From: Bradyrhizobium sp. CCGUVB4N
Lineage (GTDB): Bacteria > Pseudomonadota > Alphaproteobacteria > Rhizobiales > Xanthobacteraceae
Assembly: GCF_024199945.1 (NCBI RefSeq)
Contig: NZ_JANADP010000001.1
Coordinates: forward strand, 3,224,001-3,288,000
DNA length: 64,000 bases
Reading direction: 5' to 3'
Shown here: in pieces, positions 9,665 through 19,401 of the stretch
Layout: the number at the start of each line of letters is the position of its first letter
Position numbering within the stretch: position 1 is the first letter of the stretch
Position numbers and translations under genes: made by a program
Notes under the pieces: generated by a model
Database searches by the model: none
Told to the model about the DNA's origin: nothing
Seen by the model: the letters and a program-made list of their open reading frames with translations, nothing else

Positions 9665-11323
9665 ATGTCGTCAACGCAAGCGAGCCAGGCTCAAGCCGCC
9701 GAGACCTACGATGTGGTCGTCGTCGGCGCGGGCTTTGCCGGCATGTACATGCTGCATCGTCTGCGCGGGCTCGGTTTCTCGGCGCGCGTCTACGAGCAGG
9801 GTGGCGGTGTCGGCGGCACCTGGTACTGGAATCGCTACCCCGGCGCGCGCTGCGACGTCGAGAGCATGCAATATTCCTACTCGTTCTCGGAAGAGCTCCA
9901 GCAGGAATGGAACTGGAGCGAGCACTACGCGCCGCAAGCGGAGATCCTGAAATACGCCAACCACGTCGCCGATCGTTTCGATCTGCGCCGCGACATTCAG
10001 TTCGACACGCGTGTCGAGCGCGCCGTGTTTGACGAACGCGCGAACAGATGGTCGGTCACGATCTCCGACGGCAGGACGGTTCGGGCGCAATTCGTCGTGC
10101 TCGCCACCGGCTGCCTCTCGAATGCGCGCAGGCCCGACATCAAGGGCCTCGAAAATTTCAAGGGCCCCGTCTACCACACCGGAAACTGGCCGCATCAAGA
10201 CGTCGACTTCACCGGCTTGCGCGTCGGCCTGATCGGCACAGGATCGTCAGGCATCCAATCGACACCCGTCATCGCCGAGCAGGCGAAACATCTCACCGTG
10301 TTCCAGCGCACGGCGAATTTTTCGATTCCCGCCCGCAATGCCGCGCTGACGGACGGGGAACGCGATGCGGTCCGCAAGAAATATCCGGAGATCCGCCGCT
10401 TCGCTCGCGAGGTCGCGCGCAATGGCATCTATGCCGAGCAGCCTGATCGCGGTGCGCTCGATGACAGCGACGAGATCAGGAACGGAAAGTACGCCTCGCG
10501 CTGGGACCGTGGCGGACTGACCTTCATGTACGTGTACAACAATCTCGGTCTCGACCGGGCGGCCAACGACACGGCCGCCGATTTCGTCCGCGGCAAGATC
10601 GCCGAGATCGTGAAGGACCCCGAGACCGCAAAGCTGCTCCAGCCGAACAGCCATCCGATCGGCACAAAACGCATTTGCATCGACACCGATTATTTTGCGA
10701 CGTTCAACCGGCCGAACGTCTCGCTGGTCGACATCAAGTCCAATCCGATCGAGGAGATCACGGCGAACGCCGTGCGTGTCGCCGGCAAGGACCACGAGGT
10801 CGATGCCCTGGTGATGGCGACGGGTTTCGACGCCATGACGGGATCGGTCGCGAAGATCGACATATCCGGCCGCGACGGGCAGACTCTGAACCAGAAATGG
10901 GCTGAGGGTCCGAAGACCTATCTCGGCCTGATGAGCGCAGGTTTTCCGAACCTGTTCATCATCACCGGTCCCGGCAGCCCGTCGGTGCTGTCGAACATGA
11001 TCGTGTCGATCGAGCAGCATGTCGACTGGATCGCCGACGGCCTCGTCCATATGCGCAAGCAAGGCCTCGCCACCATGGAAGCGGGCAGGGACGCCGAGGA
11101 AAAGTGGGTGGCGCATGTCAACGAAGTCGCCCATGGCACGCTCTATCCGCAGGCCAATTCCTGGTACATGGGCGCCAACATCCCCGGCAAGCCGCGCATC
11201 TTCATGCCCTATATCGGCGGCGTCGGCGTCTACCGGCGGATCTGCAACGAGGTCGCGGCCAAGGGGTATGAGGGGTTTGTGCTGGAGGCGGGGCTGCAGC
11301 CTCGCCGGGCGGTGACGGGCTAG
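9665..11323 (+). CDS. Flavin-dependent Baeyer-Villiger-type monooxygenase
   Basis: This 552-residue FAD/NADPH enzyme is predicted to insert oxygen next to a carbonyl, turning ketones into esters or lactones. The FAD-binding motif VVVVGAGFAGMYM is near residue 18. The Baeyer-Villiger fingerprint FKGPVYHTGNWP (F-x-G-x3-H-x3-W-P) is intact at about residue 164, and the NADPH-binding GLIGTGSSGIQ follows at about 187. Length and order match the cyclohexanone monooxygenase class. I prefer the ATG at 9665, behind AGGGAG, over an in-frame ATG 18 codons upstream. It heads the + strand here and may feed ring-opened acids to the acyl-CoA genes downstream. Confidence 0.9.
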   Translation: MSSTQASQAQAAETYDVVVVGAGFAGMYMLHRLRGLGFSARVYEQGGGVGGTWYWNRYPGARCDVESMQYSYSFSEELQQEWNWSEHYAPQAEILKYANHVADRFDLRRDIQFDTRVERAVFDERANRWSVTISDGRTVRAQFVVLATGCLSNARRPDIKGLENFKGPVYHTGNWPHQDVDFTGLRVGLIGTGSSGIQSTPVIAEQAKHLTVFQRTANFSIPARNAALTDGERDAVRKKYPEIRRFAREVARNGIYAEQPDRGALDDSDEIRNGKYASRWDRGGLTFMYVYNNLGLDRAANDTAADFVRGKIAEIVKDPETAKLLQPNSHPIGTKRICIDTDYFATFNRPNVSLVDIKSNPIEEITANAVRVAGKDHEVDALVMATGFDAMTGSVAKIDISGRDGQTLNQKWAEGPKTYLGLMSAGFPNLFIITGPGSPSVLSNMIVSIEQHVDWIADGLVHMRKQGLATMEAGRDAEEKWVAHVNEVAHGTLYPQANSWYMGANIPGKPRIFMPYIGGVGVYRRICNEVAAKGYEGFVLEAGLQPRRAVTG

Positions 11324-11438
11324 GGCGGATGCATGGCGCTGGCCTCAGGCCCGCGCAAAACGCAGAGCCGGCGGGGCTTGCCATCCGCCATCCGCGGGCT
11401 AATTAATGCACGCGCATCTTTCTGCCGGAGCACCTCGC

Positions 11439-12311
11439 ATGACCGACGCCCCTTACGTGCCGCCCAAAGTCTGGACCTGGAACAAGGAGAATGGCGGTCA
11501 GTTCGCCAGCATCAACCGGCCGATCGCAGGCCCCACCCACGACAAGGAACTGCCGGTCGGCAAGCATCCCTTCCAGCTCTATTCGCTGGCGACGCCGAAC
11601 GGGGTGAAGGTTACCGTGATGCTGGAGGAGCTCCTGGCGCTCGGTTACAAGGGCGCCGAATACGACGCCTGGCTGATCAAGATCGGCAATGGCGACCAGT
11701 TCGGCAGCGGCTTTGTCGACATCAATCCGAACTCCAAGATTCCGGCGCTGATGGACCGCTCCGGCCCCGAGCCGATCCGGATCTTCGAATCCGCCTCGAT
11801 CCTGTTCTACCTCGCCGAAAAGTTCGGCGCCTTCCTGCCGAAGGAGATCAAGGCCCGCACCGAGGCGATGTCCTGGCTGTTCTGGCAGATGGGCAGCGCG
11901 CCCTATCTCGGCGGCGGTTTCGGCCATTTCTACGCCTACGCGCCGTTCAAGATCGAATACGCCATTGATCGCTTCGCGATGGAGGTCAAGCGCCAGCTCG
12001 ACGTGCTCGACCGGCGCCTTGCCGATCATGAATATCTCGCAGGCAAGGAGTACACCATCGCCGATATGGCCGTGTGGCCCTGGTACGGCGCGCTCGCCAA
12101 GGGGCTGGTCTACGGCGCCGGCGAATTCCTGTCGGTGCAGGACTACAAGAACGTGCAGCGCTGGACCGACCAGATCGCGCAACGCCCCGCGGTGAAGCGC
12201 GGCCGCATGGTCAATCGCGTCTCCGGCGATCCCGCCAGCCAGCTCCACGAGCGCCACGATGCGTCGGACTTCGAGACCAAGACGCAGGACAAGGTTGAGG
12301 CGGCGACGTAG
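11439..12311 (+). CDS. yghU: Glutathione-dependent disulfide-bond oxidoreductase, YghU type
   Basis: This 290-residue glutathione transferase-fold protein closely follows the E. coli YghU pattern: VWTWNKENGG near the start, then INRPIAGPTH and LPVGKHPFQLYSL, and RHDASDFET at the end. YghU binds two glutathiones and has disulfide-reductase activity. The thioredoxin-like domain covers about residues 45-130 and the helical domain about 135-270. The start at 11439 matches the family N-terminus (MTDAPYVPPK); an ATG 11 codons upstream is less likely. It follows the monooxygenase gene by 115 bases and could be co-transcribed. Confidence 0.93.
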   Translation: MTDAPYVPPKVWTWNKENGGQFASINRPIAGPTHDKELPVGKHPFQLYSLATPNGVKVTVMLEELLALGYKGAEYDAWLIKIGNGDQFGSGFVDINPNSKIPALMDRSGPEPIRIFESASILFYLAEKFGAFLPKEIKARTEAMSWLFWQMGSAPYLGGGFGHFYAYAPFKIEYAIDRFAMEVKRQLDVLDRRLADHEYLAGKEYTIADMAVWPWYGALAKGLVYGAGEFLSVQDYKNVQRWTDQIAQRPAVKRGRMVNRVSGDPASQLHERHDASDFETKTQDKVEAAT

Positions 12312-12316
12312 GTCTT

Positions 12317-12422
12317 GTAGGGCGGATTAGCCCGCGGCTGCGCGAAGCGCAGTCCGCTGGCGTAATCCGCCATGTTCGTCCCGCAAACGTTCGGCGGATT
12401 ACGCTTCGCTAATCCGCCCTAC
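12317..12422. repeat. Palindromic intergenic repeat (GTAGGGCGGATTAG ends)
   Basis: Perfect 14-base terminal arms GTAGGGCGGATTAG / CTAATCCGCCCTAC are present, with inner CGTAATCCGCC/GGCGGATTACG arms. Its right end supplies the stop codon of the flavin reductase gene, so that protein's C-terminus is set by the repeat boundary. Confidence 0.88.
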
Positions 12423-13036
12423 GATTTCTTCGCACCCTCCGCCGCCGGAAACACCACGCGGTCATCCGTGCGGCAGTAACGATCTGCGAACATGCGGCCG
12501 ATCGGGTGGTAGCGGTCCATGTGCACCCGCATCGCCTTGTCGTCCCACAACTCGTCGCGAATGTGGAAGTGGATGCCTTCGCCCATGATCAGCCGACGAT
12601 CGTCGTTGACGTCGATCATCTTCCACAGCTTGCACTCCATCGCCCAGGGCGTGTCGGCGAGCCGCGGCACTGCGATCCTGGTCGAGGGCACAAGCTTCAA
12701 GCCGAGATAGTCGGGCTCGCCGATGTCAGGCGGAAAGTCGCCGCTGCTCTCATGCATGGCCCGCGCTAGCGGCTCGTCCGTCAGATTGACCACGAACTCG
12801 CCGGTGCGCTGGATGTTGAGGAAAGTGTCCTTGTCCTGACCGTTGGGCTTGCGGTTCGCCGCGAACATGCAGAGTGGCGGATCTTCGCAAAAAGCATTGA
12901 AGAAGCTGAACGGCGCGGCATTGACCACGCCGCTGGGCCCCACTGACGTCACCCATGCGATCGGCCGCGGCAGGATGAAGGACGTCAGCACCTTGTAGCG
13001 CTCGCGTGGCGTCAGGTCGCTGGCGGCGTAGTCCAT
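12419..13036 (-). CDS. Flavin reductase family protein (FMN-binding split barrel)
   Basis: This 205-residue member of the flavin reductase/DIM6-NTAB family has PIAWVTSVGPSGVVNAAPFS and NLTDEPLARAMHESSGDF, the usual flavin-pocket segments. Such proteins reduce FMN/FAD with NAD(P)H for partner monooxygenases or act as flavin-binding oxidoreductases. No two-component oxygenase is adjacent; the nearby Baeyer-Villiger enzyme carries its own FAD. It is in the same direction as the downstream acyl-CoA dehydrogenase, separated by a 137-base repeat. The partner is unknown. Confidence 0.87.
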   Translation of the reverse strand: MDYAASDLTPRERYKVLTSFILPRPIAWVTSVGPSGVVNAAPFSFFNAFCEDPPLCMFAANRKPNGQDKDTFLNIQRTGEFVVNLTDEPLARAMHESSGDFPPDIGEPDYLGLKLVPSTRIAVPRLADTPWAMECKLWKMIDVNDDRRLIMGEGIHFHIRDELWDDKAMRVHMDRYHPIGRMFADRYCRTDDRVVFPAAEGAKKS

Positions 13037-13073
13037 GGTGGCTCCGTGGGGAGGGGAGGGCTTGCTTTCTTCA

Positions 13074-13210
13074 CCTCGCCCCGCTTGCGGGGAGAGGTCG
13101 AATTCGATCGAAGATCGAATTCGGGTGAGGGGGTACAGGTCTCACGGCGATCTCACGTGTGGAGAGAGGCCCCTCACCCCAACCCTCTCCCCGTAAGAAC
13201 GGGGAGAGGG
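13074..13210. repeat. Palindromic intergenic repeat, family B (CTCTCCCCGTaagaACGGGGAGAG)
   Basis: The right half holds a perfect 12-base hairpin, CCCTCTCCCCGT / ACGGGGAGAGGG with an AAGA loop (13183-13210). The left end has a related CCTCGCCCCGC/GCGGGGAGAGG hairpin. The same hairpin recurs twice at 53048-53188. Confidence 0.88.
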
Positions 13211-13219
13211 AGAGGACCT

Positions 13220-14497
<1,278 letters not shown>

Positions 14498-14659
14498 TGT
14501 TCCTCCCGGGGTCACTGAGATCGCGTTGGGCCGGAGAATAGTCGCAGCGCGCGCAAAGTGCGAGCGCGCATTTTCTCACGCAAGCCATGCCATGCGATGG
14601 AATTTCGCAGGGGCGTTTGAAATGTTGTTTGAATGGGGAGAGCGCGGTCTCTCGCGGAC

Positions 14660-14791
14660 GTCGTCCTGGACAAGCGAAGCGCAGATCCGGGACCCATAAC
14701 CACAGGGAGGAGTTTGGCGAAGATGCGTGGTTGTCAGCTCGCGTTACGACTGCTCCCCGGGGGTATGGGTCCCCGCTTTCGCGGGGACGAC
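14660..14791. repeat. Palindromic intergenic repeat, family C (GTCGTCC...GGACGAC)
   Basis: The arms GTCGTCC and GGACGAC close a roughly 130-base element with inner GGGACCCATAACCAC/GGTATGGGTCCCC segments. It occupies most of the 314-base gap between 14498 and 14811, in which I see no gene. Sister copies lie at 20896-21025 and 22712-22832. Confidence 0.82.
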
Positions 14792-14811
14792 ACCGATTGT
14801 GCGGCGCTAGC

Positions 14812-15192
14812 TCAGTTCGGCATCCGGTGCATTGCACAGATCTTGTTGCCGTCGAGGTCGCGCAAATAGGCGAGATAGAGCTTGTTTCCCGCGCCCTCGC
14901 GGATGCCGGGCGGATTTTCGATCGGCGTTCCGCCGGCGGCGACGCCGGCGGCGTGCCACTTGTCGACCTGCTCAGGCGAGTTGGCGGCAAAGCCGATGGT
15001 GCCGCCGTTCGCACAGGTCGCCGGCTCGCCATTGATCGGCTTCGACACCGAGAACACGCCCGTCTTGGTGAAATAGAAAATGCGATGGCCGTCGACCTTG
15101 GCCGGGCGCACCTCGAGCGTGCTGAGCAGGCTGTCGTAGAAGCTCTTGGCCTTGTCGAGGTCGTTGGTGCCGATCATGATGTGTGAGAACAT
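14812..15192 (-). CDS. VOC-family (glyoxalase/bleomycin-resistance fold) protein
   Basis: A compact 126-residue protein begins HIMIGTNDLDKAKSFYDSLL, the standard first beta-alpha unit of the vicinal-oxygen-chelate fold, and ends NKLYLAYLRDLDGNKICAMH, which holds the last metal-ligand strand. Two such units should form one metal site, but the substrate cannot be told. The nearest neighbours are the ACAD-like gene downstream and an SDR gene upstream, all on the minus strand. A role as isomerase, epimerase or lyase is possible. Confidence 0.85.
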   Translation of the reverse strand: MFSHIMIGTNDLDKAKSFYDSLLSTLEVRPAKVDGHRIFYFTKTGVFSVSKPINGEPATCANGGTIGFAANSPEQVDKWHAAGVAAGGTPIENPPGIREGAGNKLYLAYLRDLDGNKICAMHRMPN

Positions 15193-15216
15193 TTGCCTTC
15201 CCCTCAGAGTTTGTCG

Positions 15217-15291
15217 CCCGGATGGAGCGCAGCGAAATCCGGGTCTTGTTTACTTCTTGGCAGTCCCGGATCGCGCTGCGCTCCATCCGGG
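15217..15291. repeat. Palindromic intergenic repeat (CCCGGATGGAGCGCAGCG ends)
   Basis: The 18-base arms CCCGGATGGAGCGCAGCG and CGCTGCGCTCCATCCGGG are exact inverted copies, with AATCCGGG and CCCGGAT inside. It fills the gap between the VOC and SDR genes. Confidence 0.88.
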
Positions 15292-15301
15292 TTATGAAAG
15301 A

Positions 15302-16081
15302 TCAAAACGCCGTATAGCCGCCGTCGATCACGAAGGTATCGGCGGTGTGATACGACGACGCCTTGCTCATCAGATACACGGCGATGCCGCCGAAATCGGA
15401 TGCCTCGCCGAAGCGGCGCATCGGAATGCGCGGCATCACGTTGGCGACGAACTTTTCGTTGGCCATGATTCCGGCGGTCATGTCGCTCTTGATCCAGCCG
15501 GGCAGGATCGCGTTCGCGGTGACGCCGTGGCGGGCGAGCTCGACACCGAGCGCGCGCACCAGCGCGTTGATCGCGGCCTTCGTCGCCGCATAATGCTCGT
15601 TGCGCGCAGTGCCGAAGATCGAGGCGAGGCTCGAGGTCGCGACCAGCCGACCGAAGGGATCGCCGGCATTGGCGCGCTCGGTCATGTGTTTCGCGGCGGC
15701 CTGGAAGGCGTGGAACACACCATCGAGATTGGTCGCAAACATCGTGCGCCATTCCTCCTCGGTGCGCTCGATGAAGGACCTGCGGCCGCCGCCGCCGATG
15801 CCGGCATTGGCGAAGCAGCCGTCGACCCGGCCGAAGGTGTCGAGCGTCGCTTTCATCGCGGCGTTGACCGAAGCCGGATCGGTGACGTCGCAGACGCGGC
15901 TGTCGACCTTGCCGGAGAGACCCGCCATGCTCGCGGCAGCGGCCTTGTTCTTGTCAGCATTGCGGCCCCAGATCGAGACGTTGCAGCCCTGGCCCGCAAG
16001 GGCCTGCGCGATGCCGAGCCCGATACCGCCATTGCCGCCGGTGATCACGGCGACGCGGCCGGTGAGGTCGAAGAGGTTCAT
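15302..16081 (-). CDS. SDR-family NAD(P)-dependent oxidoreductase
   Basis: This 259-residue classical short-chain dehydrogenase has the cofactor motif GGNGGIGLGIAQ at about residue 15, an ANAGIGG strand at about 93, the catalytic YAATKAAINAL (Tyr-x3-Lys) at about 162, and the PGWIKSDM turn. It would oxidise or reduce a hydroxyl/keto group, likely of an acyl-CoA or alcohol intermediate given the region. A role equivalent to the levulinyl-CoA reductase LvaD would fit the kinase/ACAD genes nearby, but nothing in the sequence proves it. It is divergent from the crotonase gene at 16275. Confidence 0.88.
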   Translation of the reverse strand: MNLFDLTGRVAVITGGNGGIGLGIAQALAGQGCNVSIWGRNADKNKAAAASMAGLSGKVDSRVCDVTDPASVNAAMKATLDTFGRVDGCFANAGIGGGGRRSFIERTEEEWRTMFATNLDGVFHAFQAAAKHMTERANAGDPFGRLVATSSLASIFGTARNEHYAATKAAINALVRALGVELARHGVTANAILPGWIKSDMTAGIMANEKFVANVMPRIPMRRFGEASDFGGIAVYLMSKASSYHTADTFVIDGGYTAF

Positions 16082-16274
16082 GGCGCGTTTCCTGTTTTTT
16101 GGCGAGGCTTCTTGGTATGACGCGCGTCAGCCGGTGCGCGCAAGATCATGCGATATGACGGTGGGGTATGCTTTCGTCACCATGGACAAGACCGCGCCAA
16201 AAATCAAATATGCGCCGCGGCAAAGCTAATTCCGGTCTGCGAAACTGACGCAGGCGGCAACTGACGAGGAAACG

Positions 16275-17063
16275 ATGCAGTTCAAACACGTCACGCTCGA
16301 ATTCGATGGTTCGGTCGCGATCCTCAGGCTCGACCATCAGGAGGTGATGAACGCGGTCTCCATGGACATGCTGGGCGGGCTCTCCGATGCGCTCGACGCG
16401 ATCGAGGAGAAAAAGGACGAGGTGCGCTGCGTCGTACTGACCGGCGCGGGCCGCGCGTTCTGCACCGGTGCCAACCTCCAGGGCCGCAACAATCAGTCGA
16501 AGAAGACCAAGGCCGGCCTGACGCTCGAGACCGGCTTTCATCCCTTCCTGCGCCGCATCCGCAACCTGCACTGTCCGATCGTGACGGCGGTCAACGGCCC
16601 CGCCGCCGGCGCCGGCATGAGCTTCGCGCTGCTCGGCGACATGATTTTGTGTGCGCGTTCCTCCTACTTCCTTCAGGCGTTCCGGCGCATCGGTCTGGTG
16701 CCGGATTGCGGTTCGACCTGGCTGCTGCCGCGCCTGATCGGCAAGGCGCGTTCGGTCGAATTGTCGCTGATGGGCGAGCGACTGCCGGCCGAGAAGGCGC
16801 TGGAATGGGGCCTCGTCAACCGTGTCTATGACGACGGCGTGCTGATGGAGGAGGCGATGAAGCTTGCGCGCGACCTCGCGAGCGGGCCCACGGTCGCACT
16901 GTCGTTGATCCGCAAGCTCTATTGGGACAGCCCGGAAAATTCCTTCGAGGACCAGCTCAATCTCGAATTCCAGTGCCAGCTGCGCGCCGGAGATACGCAG
17001 GATTTCCGCGAGGGCGTCGGCGCGTTCCTGGAGAAGCGGCCCGCGCAGTTCAAAGGCAAATGA
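16275..17063 (+). CDS. Crotonase-fold enzyme, PaaG/enoyl-CoA isomerase-like
   Basis: This 262-residue crotonase-family protein has the oxyanion-hole segments GAGRAFCTGANLQ and GPAAGAGMSF. Neither catalytic glutamate of enoyl-CoA hydratase is present: position 115 is Met and the PE position reads QAF. Instead the sequence VPDCGSTWLLPR carries Asp144, as in PaaG and delta3-delta2 enoyl-CoA isomerases, so isomerisation rather than hydration is the better guess. Its stop overlaps the start of the kinase-fold gene (ATGA), giving tight translational coupling and suggesting both act on the same acyl-CoA. Confidence 0.88.
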   Translation: MQFKHVTLEFDGSVAILRLDHQEVMNAVSMDMLGGLSDALDAIEEKKDEVRCVVLTGAGRAFCTGANLQGRNNQSKKTKAGLTLETGFHPFLRRIRNLHCPIVTAVNGPAAGAGMSFALLGDMILCARSSYFLQAFRRIGLVPDCGSTWLLPRLIGKARSVELSLMGERLPAEKALEWGLVNRVYDDGVLMEEAMKLARDLASGPTVALSLIRKLYWDSPENSFEDQLNLEFQCQLRAGDTQDFREGVGAFLEKRPAQFKGK

Positions 17064-18046
17064 TCGAGGCGGAGCTTTCCCGCAGCGTCCAGCGCTGGTG
17101 TCCCGGTGCGACCGGTGTCACGGGCGCTGCAAAGCTGTCCGGTGGCGCCAGTCAGGAAACCTGGCGCTTCGACATCACGCATCCCGGCGGGCCGATCGGC
17201 GCGATCCTGCGCCGCTCGCCGAAAGGCTATGGTGCGGCGCCGACGCGCGCGGCGGGGCTCGCGGCCGAAGCGCAGCTGATGCAGCTGGCGTTCGAGGCCG
17301 GCGTGCCGTCACCGCGCGTGATGCATGTGCTGACGCCGGACGAAGATCTCGGTACCGGCTTCATCATGCAGCGGGTCGAGGGCGAGACCATCGCCCGCAA
17401 AATTCTTCGCGACGACGAATTCGCCGCGGCGCGGCCAATGCTTGCGCGACAGATCGGCGGCGTGCTTGCAGGTCTGCACAGACTGCCGCAGGACAAATTG
17501 CCCGAACTGCGCAGTCGTAATGCGACCCAGGAGATCTCCGAGTTCGATCGCGACTATCGCAGCCTGAACTGGCCAAAGCCGGTGTTCGAGCTGGCGCTGC
17601 GCTGGCTGCGCGATCACGATCCGGGCCCGTCCACCGAAATCACGCTGGTGCATGGCGATTTCCGCAACGGCAACCTCATCATCGGTGCCGATGGCGTGCG
17701 CGCGGTACTCGACTGGGAGCTCGCCCATCTCGGCGATCCCATGGAGGATCTCGGCTGGGTCTGCGTCAACTCCTGGCGTTTTGGCGAGATCGACAAGCCC
17801 GTCGGCGGGTTTGGCTCACGCGAGGAGCTGTTTGCGGGTTACGAGGCGGCGGGTCGGAAGGTCGATCCGTCGCGCGTCAAATTCTGGGAAGTGATGGGGA
17901 CGCTGCGCTGGGGCATCATGTGCGGCGGCATGATGCAGCGGTTTCGCGAAGGGCCGGACCATTCGATGGAGCGCGCCATGATCGGCCGCCGTGCCTCGGA
18001 GACCGAGATCGATCTGCTGCGGCTGCTCGCGCCGCGGGGAGGGTAG
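17060..18046 (+). CDS. Phosphotransferase (APH/ACAD10-11 kinase-domain-like, LvaA-like)
   Basis: This 328-residue protein has an aminoglycoside-phosphotransferase-type kinase fold. The catalytic loop VHGDFRNGNLIIG (residues about 198-210) and the metal-binding VLDWELAHLGDP (about 216-227) are intact, and GGASQETWRFD forms the N-terminal nucleotide region. In ACAD10/11 and LvaA this domain phosphorylates the 4-hydroxyl of acyl-CoAs. The ATG at 17060 overlaps the crotonase stop; a longer frame reaching back into that gene is a shadow. The DUF6285 gene follows after 2 bases. Antibiotic resistance is unlikely in this context. Confidence 0.9.
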   Translation: MIEAELSRSVQRWCPGATGVTGAAKLSGGASQETWRFDITHPGGPIGAILRRSPKGYGAAPTRAAGLAAEAQLMQLAFEAGVPSPRVMHVLTPDEDLGTGFIMQRVEGETIARKILRDDEFAAARPMLARQIGGVLAGLHRLPQDKLPELRSRNATQEISEFDRDYRSLNWPKPVFELALRWLRDHDPGPSTEITLVHGDFRNGNLIIGADGVRAVLDWELAHLGDPMEDLGWVCVNSWRFGEIDKPVGGFGSREELFAGYEAAGRKVDPSRVKFWEVMGTLRWGIMCGGMMQRFREGPDHSMERAMIGRRASETEIDLLRLLAPRGG

Positions 18047-18048
18047 AC

Positions 18049-18426
18049 ATGCAGGACGAACCGACACCGATCGAGCTGACCAAGGCGGTCGCCGATTTCC
18101 TCCGCAACGACATCACACCGCTGATTTCCGGCCACCAGGCTTTCAAGCTGCGCGTGGCGATCAACATCCTCGATCTCGTGACGAGGCAGCTGACGCAGGA
18201 GGAGGGGAGCGACGCGAAGGAAGTGGAGCGGCTGTGCGCGCTGCTCGGCGTCGATGGCTCCGTGACCGAGCTCAACCGTACGCTGGCCGAGCGGATCGCC
18301 AAGGGCGAGGTTGATCTGGCCACGCCGGGGTTGGCCGAGCATCTTTGGCAGACCACGATGGACAAGCTGGCGGTCGATCAACCGAACTACGCCTCGTACA
18401 AGCGCGAACAGGGGCGCAATCCGTAG
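18049..18426 (+). CDS. DUF6285-type small protein (possible LvaB-like partner of the kinase)
   Basis: A 125-residue, mostly helical protein with no signal peptide begins PTPIELTKAVADFLRNDITP. It lies 2 bases after the kinase stop codon and should be co-translated with it. Small proteins of this sort accompany LvaA-like kinases; in Pseudomonas putida LvaB is needed with LvaA for phosphorylating 4-hydroxyacyl-CoA. The likeness to LvaB is recalled from gene order and size, not from an alignment. No catalytic motif is visible, so a stabilising or activating subunit is likely. Its last codons run into a palindromic repeat. Confidence 0.78.
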   Translation: MQDEPTPIELTKAVADFLRNDITPLISGHQAFKLRVAINILDLVTRQLTQEEGSDAKEVERLCALLGVDGSVTELNRTLAERIAKGEVDLATPGLAEHLWQTTMDKLAVDQPNYASYKREQGRNP

Positions 18427-18507
18427 GATGGGTAGAGCGTAGCGAAACCCATCATCTAACACCCCGCCCCGGCATCGATGGGTTTCGCTGCGCTCTACCC
18501 ATGCTAC
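18423..18507. repeat. Palindromic intergenic repeat (GTAGGATGGGTAGAGC ends)
   Basis: The arms GTAGGATGGGTAGAGCGTAG and GCTGCGCTCTACCCATGCTAC are near-perfect inverted copies. The element begins at the stop codon of the DUF6285 gene and abuts a second, unrelated palindrome at 18522. Confidence 0.85.
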
Positions 18508-18521
18508 ACCCGCTCTCTCCC

Positions 18522-18607
18522 CGTCATTGCGAGGAGCGGAGCGACGAAGCAATCCAGACTGTTTTCGCGGATGTACTCTGGATTACTTCGCTAGGCTCGC
18601 AATGACG
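18522..18607. repeat. Palindromic intergenic repeat (CGTCATTGCGAG ends)
   Basis: The 12-base arms CGTCATTGCGAG / CTCGCAATGACG are exact inverted copies, with inner GAAGCAATCCAGA and TCTGGATTACTTC. It lies between convergent genes. A half-copy (CGTCATTGCGAGCGTAGC) appears near 52108. Confidence 0.87.
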
Positions 18608-18621
18608 GCGGTGAGACCGCG

Positions 18622-19401
18622 CTACTTCCCCACCCATTTCGGCGGCCGCTTCTCGGAAAACGCCTTGGGTCCCTCGATGTAATCCTGCGACGCCACCATC
18701 GCCTTCACCGCCGGATACTCGCGCTGCTCCTCGATCGCCTGCTCGAGCGACACGGCAAGGCCCTTCCGGATGGTCTGCTTGGACGCCCGGATCGACATCG
18801 GCGAGTTCTTGGTGATCATCTCCGCCCAGCGCAGCGCGCCCGACAGAGCCTCGCCTTGTGGCACCACCTCATTGACGAAGCCGAGATCAAGGCCCTCCTT
18901 GGCGCTGACGTGACGCGCGGTAAGGATCATGCCCATGGCGCGCTTCAGACCGATCTGCCGCGGCAGGCGGTGCAGGCCGCCGGCAAGGGCGGCGAGGCCG
19001 ACGCGCGGCTCGGGCAGGGCGAAGGTCGCATTCTCCGAGGCGATGATGAGGTCGCAGGCGAGCGCGATCTCGAAGCCGCCGCCCATGGCGACGCCGTTGA
19101 CCGCGGCGATGATCGGTTTGTCGCAGGCGAAGCGCGAGGTGAGACCGGCGAAGCCGCCCTTGTCCCAGCCCCGTTTTCCGCCCGCCGCCTGCCACTTCAG
19201 ATCGTTGCCGGCGCAGAACGCCTTGTCGCCGGCGCCGGTGACGACCGCGACCCATTGCTCGGGGTCCGCGGCGAAATCGTCAAACACCTTGTTGAGCTCG
19301 AAATGCGCATCGATGTGCAGCGCGTTGTAGACCTCGGGCCGCGACAGCGTGACGATCGTGATCGGCCCCCTGCGTTCCACCTTTGAGAATTTCAGCTCCA
19401 T
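18622..19401 (-). CDS. Enoyl-CoA hydratase (crotonase)
   Basis: This 259-residue protein is the one crotonase in the window with both classical catalytic glutamates: E111 in AMGGGFEIAL and E131 in ALPEPRVGL. Together with GAGDKAFCAGNDLKW this supports hydration of trans-2-enoyl-CoA to 3-hydroxyacyl-CoA. The ATG at 19401 has GGGAG six bases upstream and is preferred over an ATG 14 codons earlier. It is monocistronic as far as I can see, divergent from the acyl-CoA dehydrogenase at 19614. Confidence 0.9.
   Translation of the reverse strand: MELKFSKVERRGPITIVTLSRPEVYNALHIDAHFELNKVFDDFAADPEQWVAVVTGAGDKAFCAGNDLKWQAAGGKRGWDKGGFAGLTSRFACDKPIIAAVNGVAMGGGFEIALACDLIIASENATFALPEPRVGLAALAGGLHRLPRQIGLKRAMGMILTARHVSAKEGLDLGFVNEVVPQGEALSGALRWAEMITKNSPMSIRASKQTIRKGLAVSLEQAIEEQREYPAVKAMVASQDYIEGPKAFSEKRPPKWVGK

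Noticed and set aside
12419..13036. HpaC partner for 4-hydroxyphenylacetate hydroxylation
   Set aside because: It is about 28 kb from the hpa locus, no hpaB is present, and the sequence is a general flavin-reductase-fold protein. Nothing links it to that pathway.
17060..18046. Aminoglycoside resistance kinase
   Set aside because: The fold fits, but the operon context (crotonase, DUF6285, ACAD11-like gene) points to acyl-CoA metabolism.
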